Origin: Alphaproteobacteria bacterium
Lineage (GTDB): Bacteria > Pseudomonadota > Alphaproteobacteria > Rhizobiales > Xanthobacteraceae
Assembly: GCA_037200445.1 (NCBI GenBank)
Contig: JBBCGH010000001.1
Location: 5,344,001-5,408,000, forward strand
DNA: 64,000 nt
Direction: 5' to 3'
Shown here: one piece after another, positions 8,762 to 17,573 of the stretch
How the letters are laid out: every line of letters begins with the position of its first letter
How positions within the stretch are numbered: position 1 is the stretch's first letter
Program-made: the position numbers and the translations under genes
The notes under the pieces: model-generated
What the model saw: only the letters and a program-made list of their open reading frames with translations
What the model was told of the DNA's origin: nothing
Database searches by the model: none

Positions 8762-8959
8762 CTATGCGTGCCTGCCGGCGACGCAGTCCTTCACCCAGCG
8801 GTTCTTCTTGATCAGGTGAATGCCGAAACTCATCGTGTCCGCCCGTTTCTTGCATTCGGCCTTCTTCACTTTGTAGGTGTCGCCGGTCGCGGCAGGCGCC
8901 GCGGTGACGCCGACGAAAGCCGCAAGCGCAATCGCTGCGATGACCGTGGTCAAGCGCAT
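8762..8959 (-). CDS. Small secreted protein, PsiF-like spacing of cysteines
   Basis: A 65-residue protein with a signal peptide (MRLTTVIAAIALAAFVG, cleavage after APAA) and a short mature part rich in lysine with two cysteines: KKAECKKRADTMSFG and RWVKDCVAG. It resembles short conserved exported proteins of Bradyrhizobium relatives of unknown function. The upstream sequence carries GGAGGAGAC, a good ribosome-binding site, and a strong terminator follows, so it is a free-standing gene. No function can be assigned. Confidence 0.75.
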   Translation of the reverse strand: MRLTTVIAAIALAAFVGVTAAPAATGDTYKVKKAECKKRADTMSFGIHLIKKNRWVKDCVAGRHA

Positions 8960-9105
8960 GGTCTCCTCCTGGAAGGTTGTTCAGCTGCGGCTTGAACGGG
9001 CCGGCGCGCAAAATGGTTCCGCGCACGGAACGGCGGCGCGGCTGCGGCGTTGGTCAGGCGGTCTGAAGCATACCCCCGCGATGCGACCGCGCCTTGCCTC
9101 GGACG

Positions 9106-9136
9106 AAGACCCCAGAGCTGTCGCAGCCGGGGTCTT
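9106..9136 (+). terminator. Orphan terminator-like hairpin
   Basis: An 8-bp stem AAGACCCC/GGGGTCTT is followed on the plus strand by TCATTGTGGTTT. No plus-strand gene precedes it, so it may end a short unannotated transcript or be a chance hairpin. Confidence 0.35.
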
Positions 9137-9152
9137 TCATTGTGGTTTGTTG

Positions 9153-9201
9153 GGGCATGATCTTGCCCGAAAACCGGTACCCACTTTTCGGGATCATGCC
9201 C
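9153..9201. repeat. GATC/CCGAAAA palindromic repeat, copy 1 (short form)
   Basis: Outer arms GGGCATGATC and GATCATGCCC enclose GCCCGAAAACCGGTACCCACTTTTCGG-like inner arms. The same layout recurs at 12537, 28339, 35636, 35983 and 58639. It abuts the stop codon of the minus-strand flavoprotein gene and could act as its transcription terminator. Confidence 0.85.
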
Positions 9202-10409
9202 TAGCGTTGCGTCGTGGTGCGAGCGAAGGCCCGCTCCGTGGTGCCCGCAGAAACGGCAGGAGCATTCCGCTTCGCGCGCCGCCCCACCTCGCGCAGCAGC
9301 CCGATTCCCGCCCGCTTGAAAAATCCCGCCCAGCGGCGCGCCGCCCACAACAGCCGCGTGTCGATCGTAATCGAGCGCAGCAAAAACGCCTTGTGCGCCG
9401 AATGCGCGTGATAGGCCCCGCGCACCGGATCGGCGTAAAACGCCGCGATCTTCTCGGCGCCCATGCCGGGGGTGCCAAGCCAGCGCGGGATATGCACATT
9501 GCAGAGCCGCTCGACGTCGGTAAACACCTTGCCGGTGCCGGTGCCCGCCGTCGGGCATGAGGTCGAGAACGCGTCGCCGATCAACACGACGCCGGGCTTC
9601 TCGACGCCCTCGGTCACGTAGAGATCGGCGGGGCGGATGTGCACGCGCCCCGGCACGTCATACGCGCCCGTGATCTTCGCAAGCCCCGGCAGCAGCGACT
9701 GGAGCGTCTCGCGCGGGTGGTCGCGGAATTGCTTGAGCCAGGGATCGTCGAGCTCGCGATAGACACAGAGGTTGGCGCGCATCGCGGGCCCGATCGGAAA
9801 CAGCGTGATGTAGGCGGTGCGATCCGAAGGGTGCTCGCCGTAATAGGTGAGCGCCGGAAATGAAAACGCCGCGCTTGCGGGCACGAGATCGAAGCCGAGC
9901 ATGATCGAGTGCGTCTTGGAAATGTCGCGCCGCTCCATGCCGAGCTTGTGGCGCAGCCCGACGTTGAGGCCATTCGCCACCACGACCAGCCGCGCGGAGA
10001 TCTGTTCGCCGGTCGAGAGCGTGACGGTCTGCCGGTCGGCGCTCGTCGCGACGTCCATCACCTTCGCGTGGATGACCTCGACGGCGGACGGGATTTCGCC
10101 GCGCATCGTGTTGACCATCGTGTCGTAGAGGATGCCGTGCTGATCGCCCGGCCGCTTCTCGACGAGCCGCCCGAAGCGCGCGATCCAGGTTTCGCCGTCA
10201 TGGGTAGCGGCGCGCAGCACCGCATCGCCGACGCCGGTCTTGCGCAGCACCTTGATCTGCGTGCCGTCGAGCTTCTCGGCGCGGAAGTCCGGCGGATAGA
10301 CCGCATGCGGATCGACCATCACCGTCGCGATGCCGTTTCGACCCAGCGTCGCCGCCGTGGTCGAGCCGGCGAGCCCGCCGCCCGCAATCAGGATGTCGGT
10401 TGAGCGCAT
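9201..10409 (-). CDS. FAD-dependent oxidoreductase, PHBH/geranylgeranyl-reductase fold
   Basis: 402 residues, starting at ATG 10409; the frame continues upstream but this start places the dinucleotide-binding motif ILIAGGGLAGS at residues 6-16, as expected. Other hallmarks are the second flavin motif around residue 280 (VVLIGDAFSTSCPTAGTG, with the GD pair contacting FAD ribityl). These match group A flavoprotein monooxygenases and geranylgeranyl-reductase-like proteins, which oxidise or reduce a range of small molecules. The substrate is not indicated by neighbours: the gene is flanked by a repeat and a divergent acetyltransferase. Confidence 0.85.
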   Translation of the reverse strand: MRSTDILIAGGGLAGSTTAATLGRNGIATVMVDPHAVYPPDFRAEKLDGTQIKVLRKTGVGDAVLRAATHDGETWIARFGRLVEKRPGDQHGILYDTMVNTMRGEIPSAVEVIHAKVMDVATSADRQTVTLSTGEQISARLVVVANGLNVGLRHKLGMERRDISKTHSIMLGFDLVPASAAFSFPALTYYGEHPSDRTAYITLFPIGPAMRANLCVYRELDDPWLKQFRDHPRETLQSLLPGLAKITGAYDVPGRVHIRPADLYVTEGVEKPGVVLIGDAFSTSCPTAGTGTGKVFTDVERLCNVHIPRWLGTPGMGAEKIAAFYADPVRGAYHAHSAHKAFLLRSITIDTRLLWAARRWAGFFKRAGIGLLREVGRRAKRNAPAVSAGTTERAFARTTTQR

Positions 10410-10582
10410 GCGTTGTCCTGCCGCGCATCCATGTGGGGCGAAAAGGCTGAACGGAGCTTTAAGGACGTTTGGAGAATGCCGACGATTTGAATCGCTTCGT
10501 CGTTGATATTGCTCACGAATTCGCCAGCCCTGTTGGATTTGCTTAACCGAACCGCAAGATGGCGCGGAGCAAGGTGCGCGCC

Positions 10583-11695
10583 ATGATCTCGGTCGAGATA
10601 CGCGCCCCTGATCTGACGCTCGTTCCGCACTGGGATGCGCTGGCAAAGCGTGCCCCGGCGAACGTGTTCATGCATCCGGCTGCGCTCTGCGCCGCCGCCG
10701 CTGCCGAGTTTGCCAAAGTGCATGTGCTGCTCGCCTGGGATGGCGAGACGCTGGTCGGGCTGTGGGCGCTGCGCGAGCGGCGCTTGCGGTTTCTCCCCGC
10801 GTTCCTCGCGGCGCCCCCTTACGATTATGCGTTCGTGGCAGGCCCGGTGATCGACCCACGGTACGCGGATGCCGTGATGGCCGCGTTCCTCGATGCGATC
10901 GCCAAGGCGCGCGCACTGCCGAACGTGATCGAACTGAAGCTGCTCGACGGCGACGACGGCTCGCTTCGCGCCATGATGAATGCGCTGGGCGCGCGGCCGC
11001 TGCTCAAGCTCTCGGAGCGCGCGCGCCCGTTCCTCAACAGCGCCAGCGAACGCAAGCGGTCGGGCTCGACGGCCAAGAAGCTGCGGCAGGACTGGAACAG
11101 GCTTGCGGCACTTGGCCTGGTCGCGGTCTCGAACGAGCGCGCCGTCGAATCGGTGCACGGTGCGTTCGAGATTTTCCTCAAACTGGAATCGCAGAGCTGG
11201 AAGGGTGACAGCGGCACGGCGCTTCTCTCCAGCGAACGCGACGCCGCGTTCGCGCGCCGCTGGATCGCCGCGCTGGCGGCGCATGGCAGCGCCTCGGTGG
11301 CGCTGCTCTCGATCGACGGCAAACCGATCGCCGCGCAGGTGCTGCTCTATTCCGGCACCATGGCCTATACGTGGAAGACCGCGTTCGACGCGGCTTTCGC
11401 GAAATTCTCGCCCGGTGCCTTGCTGATCGACAAGGCGAGCGATGTCTTGTTCGCGTCCGGTACCCAGACAATCGAATCCTGCTCCCCGGCGGGCAGCTTC
11501 ATGGCGCAGCTCTGGACCGGCCGCCGCGCAACCGTCGACATGCTGGTCGACGTCGGCGCGCGCAAGTCGCTGACCTTCATGCTGGCGGCATCGGGCGAAC
11601 GCACCTATGCGTTCGCGCGCGATCTGCGCGACCGGGCGCGCGCGGTCTCCTGGCCGTTGCCGAAGCGCAAAAGCCTCGCGGTCACACGGAGTTGA
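10583..11695 (+). CDS. CelD/BcsL-like GNAT acetyltransferase
   Basis: About 370 residues. ATG 10583 is preferred over the in-frame ATG at 10559 because AGCAAGG lies eight bases upstream. The C-terminal half is an Acetyltransf_6 (BioF2-like) GNAT domain: GSTAKKLRQDWNRLA, then VALLSIDGKPIAAQVLLY and TWKTAFDAAFAKFSPGALL, a pattern typical of the CelD/BcsL group linked to polysaccharide or envelope modification. No exopolysaccharide gene lies nearby, so the acceptor is unknown. The gene is divergent from the flavoprotein gene. Confidence 0.8.
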   Translation: MISVEIRAPDLTLVPHWDALAKRAPANVFMHPAALCAAAAAEFAKVHVLLAWDGETLVGLWALRERRLRFLPAFLAAPPYDYAFVAGPVIDPRYADAVMAAFLDAIAKARALPNVIELKLLDGDDGSLRAMMNALGARPLLKLSERARPFLNSASERKRSGSTAKKLRQDWNRLAALGLVAVSNERAVESVHGAFEIFLKLESQSWKGDSGTALLSSERDAAFARRWIAALAAHGSASVALLSIDGKPIAAQVLLYSGTMAYTWKTAFDAAFAKFSPGALLIDKASDVLFASGTQTIESCSPAGSFMAQLWTGRRATVDMLVDVGARKSLTFMLAASGERTYAFARDLRDRARAVSWPLPKRKSLAVTRS

Positions 11696-11784
11696 CGAGC
11701 CGCGGCGACGTGGCAGCTCCATGCGCCGCAGTGCTGCCGCATTGAGGCGTTTCGCTTGACCCGGGTCACTCTTTGGGGGCGGAC

Positions 11785-12543
11785 GTGTCCGCTGTCCGGC
11801 AATTCCGTGGTGCTGCGCGAGCCTTGAGCCTCGCGGCGCTGGTGCTTGGCCACGCCGTGCCGGCGCTCGCCGAGGATACCTGCCGTTTCGTGACCATCGG
11901 CACCGCGACGGTGCGCACTGCCACCGAAGACGGCATCGCCCTGACCGACGGCCGCATGGTGCGGCTCGCCGGGATCGAGACCGCCGCGGCGGGGGATCTC
12001 GCCGCCGGCACGGCCGTCACGCTCAAGCGTCTTGGCGCCGAAACCGACCGCTACGGCCGGTTGCAGGCGCATGTGTTTGCCGACGACAACGGCACCGAGC
12101 GATGGTTCCAGGCCGACCTCCTCGCACGCGGCCTTGCGCGGGTGTCCCGCGTAGGCGATGCGGCCTGCGCCAAGCTCTTGCTTGCAAAAGAAGATTCAGC
12201 CCGCGCCGCAAGGCTTGGCCTGTGGGCCGAACCGGTTTATGTCATCGGCAAGGCGGAGGACCCGGAAGGGATCCTGAAGAGCCGCGGCCGGTTCGCACTA
12301 GTTGAAGGCAAGGTCGTCTCGGTGCGCGAAAGCGGCGGCACGATCTACGTCAATTTCGGGCGGCGCTGGTCGGAAGACTTCACCGTCACGATCGCCAAGC
12401 GCAACGAGCGCGCTTTTGCTGCCGCCGGCCTGGTGCCGAAGTCGCTCTCCGGACGGCGGGTTAGAATTCGCGGGTGGATCGAGGAACGGGGCGGGCCCTG
12501 GGTGGAGGCGGCACGTCCCGAGCAGATAGAGGTCATGCAGTGA
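11785..12543 (+). CDS. Secreted thermonuclease-family (SNase-like) protein
   Basis: About 252 residues from GTG 11785 (a TTG at 11773 is also possible), giving a signal peptide that ends VPALAED. The SNase-like fold is shown by MVRLAGIE, by ETDRYGRLQAHV (the conserved DRYGR) and by LLARGLARV and ARLGLWAEP. These define the thermonuclease OB-fold. Some catalytic acidic residues of the Staphylococcus enzyme are not obvious, so activity is uncertain. The C-terminal about 90 residues form an additional domain with ILKSRGRFALVEGKVVSV. The TGA stop lies inside a palindromic repeat copy. Confidence 0.8.
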   Translation: MSAVRQFRGAARALSLAALVLGHAVPALAEDTCRFVTIGTATVRTATEDGIALTDGRMVRLAGIETAAAGDLAAGTAVTLKRLGAETDRYGRLQAHVFADDNGTERWFQADLLARGLARVSRVGDAACAKLLLAKEDSARAARLGLWAEPVYVIGKAEDPEGILKSRGRFALVEGKVVSVRESGGTIYVNFGRRWSEDFTVTIAKRNERAFAAAGLVPKSLSGRRVRIRGWIEERGGPWVEAARPEQIEVMQ

Positions 12544-12583
12544 TCCCGAAAAGTGGGGACCGGTTTTCGGACAAGATCACTGC
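12537..12583. repeat. GATC/CCGAAAA palindromic repeat, copy 2 (short form)
   Basis: Arms GCAGTGATC and GATCACTGC enclose CCGAAAAGTGGGGACCGGTTTTCGG. The left arm contains the last codon and the TGA stop of the thermonuclease-like gene, so the element ends that frame. Confidence 0.85.
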
Positions 12584-12612
12584 ACAAGGACAAGGCAACT
12601 AGTGGGCGGAAC

Positions 12613-14082
12613 GTGACTCTCGCAACGCGATCCGGACGGTGGTCCGCGGCGCGCCTGATGGCTGCGCCGGCGCTTGCGCTGTTGCTCGCCAGCTGCTCCA
12701 GCCTCGAGCGCATCACCACGCCGGTCAGCCTGCCCGACAACCCGCCGAAGCAGGCCGAAGTCACGCCGGCGGCGCGCGAGCACAACCGCATCCTTGCGGC
12801 CTACGGCGGCGCCTATCAGGACGCGCGGCTCGAAGGCCTGATCACCGTGACGGTGGACAAACTGGTCGCCGCCTCCGAGCGGCCGAGCCTGAAATACAAG
12901 GTGACCATCCTCAACTCGCCGGCGATCAATGCCTTCGCGCTGCCGAACGGCCAGCTCTATGTGACGCGCGGCCTGCTGGCGCTGGCCAACGACACCTCCG
13001 AGCTTGCCTCCGTGCTCTCACACGAAATGGCGCACGTGATTGCGCGCCATGCGGCGATCCGGGAGGATCAGGCGAAGCAGGCCTCGCTGGTCAAGGACAC
13101 CAACACCGACCTGCTCAAGAATCCGGAAGTTGGCGCGATGGCGCTCGCCCGCTCCAAGATCGCGCTGGCGACGTTTTCGCGCGCGCAGGAGCTGGAAGCC
13201 GACGGCGTCGGCGTCGGCATCTCGCAGCGCGCGGGCTTCGATCCTTACGGCGCGGTGCGCTTCCTCACCGCGATGGGCCGCAATGCCGAACTGCGCGCGC
13301 CGGCCAGCAACGGCATGGACGCGCGCTTCCTCGACTTCCTCTCTTCGCACCCCGGCACGCCCGACCGGCTGAAGATCGTGCGCGCCAACGCGCGCCAGTA
13401 CACCGCGCCGGGCGACGTGCCGCGCGACAAGGAGAGCTATCTCGCCTCGATCAACGGCCTGCCCTACGGCGAGGATCCGAGCGAAGGCTATGTGCGCGGG
13501 CGGCGTTTCCTGCATCCGCGGCTCGCCTTCACGTTCACGGCGCCCGACCGCTTCACGCTGGAAAACACCGCGCAGGCGGTGCTCGGCGTGCGCGACAACG
13601 GCAACCTCGCGCTGCGGCTCGATGTCGTGCGCGTTCCCTCCGAGCAGACGCTCTCGCAATATCTCGGCTCCGGCTGGATCGAGAATGTCGACGAGAAATC
13701 GATCGAGGCCTTCGACATCAACGCCCTGCCGGCCGCGACCGCGCTCGCCAAGGGCGACGAGTGGAACTTCCGCCTCTATGCGATCCGCTTCAACGGCGAC
13801 GTCTATCGCTTCATCTTTGCCGCAAAGCAGATGACCTCCGAGGCCGATCGCGCGTTCCGCTATTCGATTTCGACCTTCCGCCGCATGACGCAGACCGAGA
13901 TCGATTCGGCAAAGCCGCTGCGGCTGCGCGTCGTCACCGTCACGCCCGGCGACACCGCCGAGCGGATGGCCGCGCGCATGCCGCTGGTCGACCGCCCGCT
14001 CGAGCGCTTCCTGATCCTGAACAGCCTCAGCCAGGGCGATGCGCTCACCCCCGGCGAGAAGGTAAAGGTGGTTACGGAGTAG
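12613..14082 (+). CDS. M48-family lipoprotein metalloprotease with LysM-like C-terminus
   Basis: 489 residues from GTG 12613; a lipobox LLASC follows an Arg-containing n-region, so it is probably a periplasmic lipoprotein. The zinc site is SHEMAHVIARH (HEMAH at residues 137-141) with the third ligand in the downstream ELEAD motif. M48 proteases of this type (BepA/LoiP relatives) act in outer-membrane protein quality control. The last about 50 residues (VVTVTPGDTAERMAARM..LILNSLSQGDALTPGEKVKV) look like a LysM module that may hold it at peptidoglycan. It follows the thermonuclease-like gene after a palindromic repeat. Confidence 0.88.
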   Translation: MTLATRSGRWSAARLMAAPALALLLASCSSLERITTPVSLPDNPPKQAEVTPAAREHNRILAAYGGAYQDARLEGLITVTVDKLVAASERPSLKYKVTILNSPAINAFALPNGQLYVTRGLLALANDTSELASVLSHEMAHVIARHAAIREDQAKQASLVKDTNTDLLKNPEVGAMALARSKIALATFSRAQELEADGVGVGISQRAGFDPYGAVRFLTAMGRNAELRAPASNGMDARFLDFLSSHPGTPDRLKIVRANARQYTAPGDVPRDKESYLASINGLPYGEDPSEGYVRGRRFLHPRLAFTFTAPDRFTLENTAQAVLGVRDNGNLALRLDVVRVPSEQTLSQYLGSGWIENVDEKSIEAFDINALPAATALAKGDEWNFRLYAIRFNGDVYRFIFAAKQMTSEADRAFRYSISTFRRMTQTEIDSAKPLRLRVVTVTPGDTAERMAARMPLVDRPLERFLILNSLSQGDALTPGEKVKVVTE

Positions 14083-14096
14083 GGCGGGAACCGCCA

Positions 14097-14372
14097 ATGG
14101 CCACACGTAAGACGGCAAGATATCTTACGACCGTGAACCGCCCCGACAAAAAGCCCGCCGTATTTTCGAAAGTCTCGGTCAAAAGCCAGACCGCCATTCC
14201 GCGACAGGTTCGCGAGAAACTCGGCCTCCACCCTGGCGACACGCTGCGCTATCGGCTGACCGCAGACGGGATTGTGATCGATAAGGCTCCGCGGGGCGAA
14301 GCGGAGGATCCGCTCGTCACATTCACCGAGTGGTCGAGCGAGGCTGACGAGAAGGCTTACGTCAACCTCTGA
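14097..14372 (+). CDS. AbrB/MazE/SpoVT-type DNA-binding protein, no toxin partner
   Basis: A 91-residue protein. Residues about 25-65 form an AbrB swapped-hairpin domain: KVSVKSQTAIPRQVREKLGL followed by HPGDTLRYRLTADG. In many bacteria such proteins are antitoxins or transition-state regulators. Here no PIN, MazF or YhaV-like toxin frame follows: the next gene is an unrelated regulator-like protein 80 bases away. An ATG with only a modest ribosome-binding site (GGCGGGAACC) starts the frame 14 bases after the protease stop, so it may be translated from the protease transcript. Confidence 0.75.
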   Translation: MATRKTARYLTTVNRPDKKPAVFSKVSVKSQTAIPRQVREKLGLHPGDTLRYRLTADGIVIDKAPRGEAEDPLVTFTEWSSEADEKAYVNL

Positions 14373-14454
14373 CATCGGAGCGTTCGATCGTTAGGGCGGC
14401 GCACGCGCCGCAGCCCGCTTGCATTGATCCTATCATTGCTTTATATTCCCATAC

Positions 14455-15141
14455 ATGGTCTTTTCCCCATTCCGCTCCGCCATCAGCCACGCGCCCCGCA
14501 GTCCCAAGCCGACGCCGGACGATCCCGTTCCGGGGCGGACCCCCGGCACAGGCCGGCCGCACGGCGACGGCAAGGTGATGCAGGTGCGCCGGCTGATCGA
14601 GACGACGACCCACAGCTATGTGGAGATTGCCAAGCGCGCCGGCGTCCCGTCCGCGACCGTTGCGCGCTGGAGCAAGCACGGCAAATGGACGCGCCCGCTG
14701 TTCGCGCCGCGCGCGACCGACACCATCCCGCGCTGGCGCGCGAGTTTGAAGCTGCGCCGCCGCACGCTCGCGGAGCGCCTTCACGCCCTGGTGGAGCGCT
14801 GGGTCACCGAGCTCGAGGCGCGCCCAAGCGTCGATTTCGCGAAGCTGCGCGAGGCGCTCGAGCTTCTCAAGCTGACCAGGCTCGCGGAGCGCCGGCACAA
14901 TCCGCGGCATCGCCCGGTCAAGGCGGAAGATCCCCTGGCAACGGCGGCCGCGCGGGCCAGAGTGATCGCGGACCTGCGCGCCTGCGGCGTCGACATCGCC
15001 CGCGCGCCTTCCGAGGCGCTCGCCGATTTCATCGAGAGCTGCGCGCCGGGGCCCGATCCGAACGACCACCCGGCGCTGAAGGAGCGCGGGCGGTATTCGA
15101 AGCGCAAGCGGGAGCATGCGCGGATGCTGGAGAGGGAGTGA
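14455..15141 (+). CDS. Conserved hypothetical with an HTH-like segment (full-length copy)
   Basis: 228 residues. Residues about 40-75 (VMQVRRLIETTTHSYVEIAK, then RAGVPSATVARWSKHGKW) look like a helix-turn-helix of the terminase-small-subunit or transposase type. The middle is Arg/Leu-rich and likely helical, and the C-terminus ends PGPDPNDHPALKERGRYSK with a basic tail. The family is unnamed. A second, shortened copy lies at 17574-17792, and the two share sequence beyond the stop codon. DNA binding is an inference from the HTH-like region only. Confidence 0.6.
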   Translation: MVFSPFRSAISHAPRSPKPTPDDPVPGRTPGTGRPHGDGKVMQVRRLIETTTHSYVEIAKRAGVPSATVARWSKHGKWTRPLFAPRATDTIPRWRASLKLRRRTLAERLHALVERWVTELEARPSVDFAKLREALELLKLTRLAERRHNPRHRPVKAEDPLATAAARARVIADLRACGVDIARAPSEALADFIESCAPGPDPNDHPALKERGRYSKRKREHARMLERE

Positions 15142-15147
15142 GACGAG

Positions 15148-15237
15148 ATGTCCGCTTTGAGAGATGGAGCGGCCATGAACACGACGCGCCGGGAAGGTCC
15201 GAGATTGACCCCAAAGCCGACGCAACGCAATGAGTAA
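15148..15237 (+). other. Small conserved downstream frame (29 codons), copy A
   Basis: A short frame starting ATGTCCGCTTTG directly after the hypothetical regulator gene. Its counterpart after the second copy (17799-17927, 42 codons) keeps an open frame and the same MTRREGP-like core (here NTTRREGP). Frame retention in both copies despite indels hints at coding, but two copies are too few to be sure. Confidence 0.3.
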
Positions 15238-15243
15238 CGAAAA

Positions 15244-15273
15244 ACCCTGAGCGACGAGGCGCAGGGTCTTTCT
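15244..15273 (+). terminator. Possible terminator after the regulator-like gene
   Basis: A stem ACCCTG/CAGGGT with a partly paired loop, followed by CTTTCT. It lies 100 bases after the gene ending at 15141 and just beyond the small frame ending at 15237. Confidence 0.5.
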
Positions 15274-15331
15274 AATGAGCTATCATATACCCGCGATCGT
15301 AGATTACTCGTTCCAGCTCCGCCTTGTTGAC

Positions 15332-16036
15332 TCACATCGGCGGCTTGACGGTGCGTGGCACGTCGGCGAGCAGTACGCTCAGCAATGAGTTATGGATCTC
15401 AAGATGGCCGTTGTAATCAATGAAGCCCGCATTACGAAATTTATTCATGAAATGGCTCACGCGCGATCGCGTTGTGCCTATCATCTCGGCAAGCGTCTCC
15501 TGACTGATCTTTGCAATAAGCGGCTCGGGTTGGCCGGTTTTGCCGAAGTTCGCCAATAGTAGCAAAAGCCGAGCAAGACGCTTCTCTGTCGAGTTGAAGA
15601 GCTGATCAACGAGATCTTCTTCGACGCGCGCGTTCCTTGCCAAAACATGAGTGACGAACATCTGGGAGAACGTGGGCTCGGTTCGAAGAACCCGCAGCAT
15701 CTCGAATTTATCGACCCGCATCGTAACGCATTCCGTCATCGCGGTCGCCGTCGCCACACGCTTCGCCTGACCGATCAAACATCCTTCGCCGAAGAACTCA
15801 TCCGCTCCCAGGAGAGCTACAACAGCTTCCTTGCCCTGCTTCGATACGACGGTGACCTTGATCTTGCCTTTCTTCAGATAGAACACGGCATTCGCGATCT
15901 CCCCCTGCGCGAAAATAACCTGCCTCTTTGAATGTGCCGAGATAGAACGACCCTGGGCGACCGTATCCAGAAACACGGCGGAATCGAATGGCTGCACGGG
16001 ACTCTTTCGTTCCGAGGCCGTGCTTCGCTTACGCAT
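15332..16036 (-). CDS. Crp/Fnr-family transcriptional regulator
   Basis: 234 residues, starting at ATG 16036, which has AAGGAG seven bases upstream; an in-frame ATG 30 bases earlier has none. The N-terminal cyclic-nucleotide-binding-type beta roll runs from about 30 to 135 (IFAQGEIANAVFYLKKGKIK, EFFGEGCLIG), then a long dimer helix (VLARNARVEEDLVDQLFN), then a winged HTH (ISQETLAEMIGTTRSRVSHF). No Fnr-type cysteine cluster is present. Effector and targets are unknown. A sensor kinase on the same strand lies 240 bp upstream; both are lower in GC than the surroundings. Confidence 0.88.
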   Translation of the reverse strand: MRKRSTASERKSPVQPFDSAVFLDTVAQGRSISAHSKRQVIFAQGEIANAVFYLKKGKIKVTVVSKQGKEAVVALLGADEFFGEGCLIGQAKRVATATAMTECVTMRVDKFEMLRVLRTEPTFSQMFVTHVLARNARVEEDLVDQLFNSTEKRLARLLLLLANFGKTGQPEPLIAKISQETLAEMIGTTRSRVSHFMNKFRNAGFIDYNGHLEIHNSLLSVLLADVPRTVKPPM

Positions 16037-16279
16037 TTGGCTCCTTGCCGTTTGGCATGGGAGCACAAAGGGCTGCCGTACGCTGTATTGTTTTGATCAC
16101 CAGTGGGCGAGACTGGACCGCAGTCAGCCGAGATCCCCGATGGGTCATGGCTGCAACACGCCGCAGGCCGAATTGTTCCGGTGGGCCGTCATCCTGAATG
16201 CGTTGCGAGCCCTCAGGCTCATGACCCTTTCCGGAAGTGTTGCGCGGTCCGATGGTCGGCCAAACGAAATGCCGCCATT

Positions 16280-17350
16280 TTACGCAGCCCGGATTTCCTT
16301 CGCCGAAAAGGTGGCATGAGTGATCGACACGGTTGTGCCCTCGGGACCGGCTAAAGTTTCGACCTGGGCACCAAGCTGGTGTGCGAGCGCCTTGATGATG
16401 CCGGTGCCGAGACCGGTTTTCCCTTGAGCGAAGACGCCGTCGGGCTTCCCGATGCCATTGTCGCTGACTGAAAGCTTCCAGTTGGTCCCCGCCGTGTCAT
16501 ACGCGACAATGATCTGACCCTCAGTTTTTTCGTCGGGGAATGCATGCTTCAAGGCATTCATGACGAGCTCGGTCACGATCAAGCCGAGGCTCTCGGCCTG
16601 ACGAGAGGTGGCGCTGCCTCCTTCGCCAACGACCTGCAGTGAGATTGGCCGGATGTCGCCGATCATCGAAGTCGCCAGGACCTCACACAAGCGGGTGAGA
16701 TAAGGCGCAATCTGGATTGTCCCGGTGGCCCCCGACGCATGCAGCTGCCGCTGCACGGCGGCGATCGACATGACCCGCTTGTGCGCATCGTGCAAATGAA
16801 GGCGCGTCTCTTCCGACTGCACCGCCTTCGCCTTTAAAAGAATAATGCTCGCGATGATTTGCAGGCTGTTGGCGATCCGGTGCTCCAGTTCTTCGAGCAG
16901 CACGTCTTTCTGTCTCAACAGCTCGTCCTTGTCGCGCTCCAGGACGCGCCGCTCGGTGACATCCTCCATGCCGAGGAGAATTGTCGTATCTGCCCCTTCC
17001 TCGTAGAACACCTGTCGGGCGTTCAGGCACATCGTGCGGTGGCCAAGGCCGGGGAACTCGTGCTCGACCTCATAGCCCTCCATCACACCGTGTTCGGGTA
17101 TGATTTTCTCCAGAAGCACCCGAAGCTTTGGAATGTCCCATTGCCCATCGCCCAGTTCGTACAAAAGTCTGCCTTGAGTGTGCTCGGGGCTAACCTTGAA
17201 CGCCAAATAAAACGAACGGCTCGCTGCGATCACGCGCAGGTCTTTGTCGAGCACAAGGATCGGCTCGCGGACCGTGTCGACAATACCCTGCGCGAGCGCG
17301 CAGGCGTCCGCGACGGAGGTGAACTGTTCCCTGAAGCCCGTGGGCTGCAT
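16280..17350 (-). CDS. PAS-domain sensor histidine kinase, HisKA_2 family
   Basis: 356 residues without membrane segments, so cytoplasmic. A PAS domain (about 20-135, IVDTVREPILVLDKDLRV) is followed by a HisKA_2 dimerisation domain with the phosphoacceptor in LLEELEHRIANSLQIIASI (the H of EHRI), and a HATPase_c domain with N-box ELVMNALKHAF, VSDNGIGKPDG and GLGTGIIKALAHQL. Kinases of this class often feed the general stress response or two-component light and redox systems. No response regulator is adjacent; the Crp-type regulator lies downstream. Confidence 0.9.
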   Translation of the reverse strand: MQPTGFREQFTSVADACALAQGIVDTVREPILVLDKDLRVIAASRSFYLAFKVSPEHTQGRLLYELGDGQWDIPKLRVLLEKIIPEHGVMEGYEVEHEFPGLGHRTMCLNARQVFYEEGADTTILLGMEDVTERRVLERDKDELLRQKDVLLEELEHRIANSLQIIASIILLKAKAVQSEETRLHLHDAHKRVMSIAAVQRQLHASGATGTIQIAPYLTRLCEVLATSMIGDIRPISLQVVGEGGSATSRQAESLGLIVTELVMNALKHAFPDEKTEGQIIVAYDTAGTNWKLSVSDNGIGKPDGVFAQGKTGLGTGIIKALAHQLGAQVETLAGPEGTTVSITHATFSAKEIRAA

Positions 17351-17573
17351 AAAAGCTCTGCGATGTTTCCGCTCTTGCCGCCCGGAGCGGCGTCCTCGAC
17401 GCTACGCCCATGCCAAGGTGAAGACTGAGCAGAATTGCTCACAAGCACCGATATGCTGTGGACCGGCCTGTCGGGCTTGGTTGACGCCAGCTTTAGTCAA
17501 TTCAGCAAAATGAGAAAATTTAGGTCCTGATTTGCGGCTGCTCGCGCCACCACTGCCTGATCCTGCCCGGCTT

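Noticed and set aside
10388-11722. Minus-strand frame of 444 codons opposite the acetyltransferase gene
   Set aside because: Antisense shadow of the plus-strand gene; no ribosome-binding site or motif.
14097-15141. Toxin-antitoxin pair formed by the AbrB-like gene and the following gene
   Set aside because: The second protein has no toxin fold and lies 80 bases away; its paralogue is not paired with any AbrB gene.
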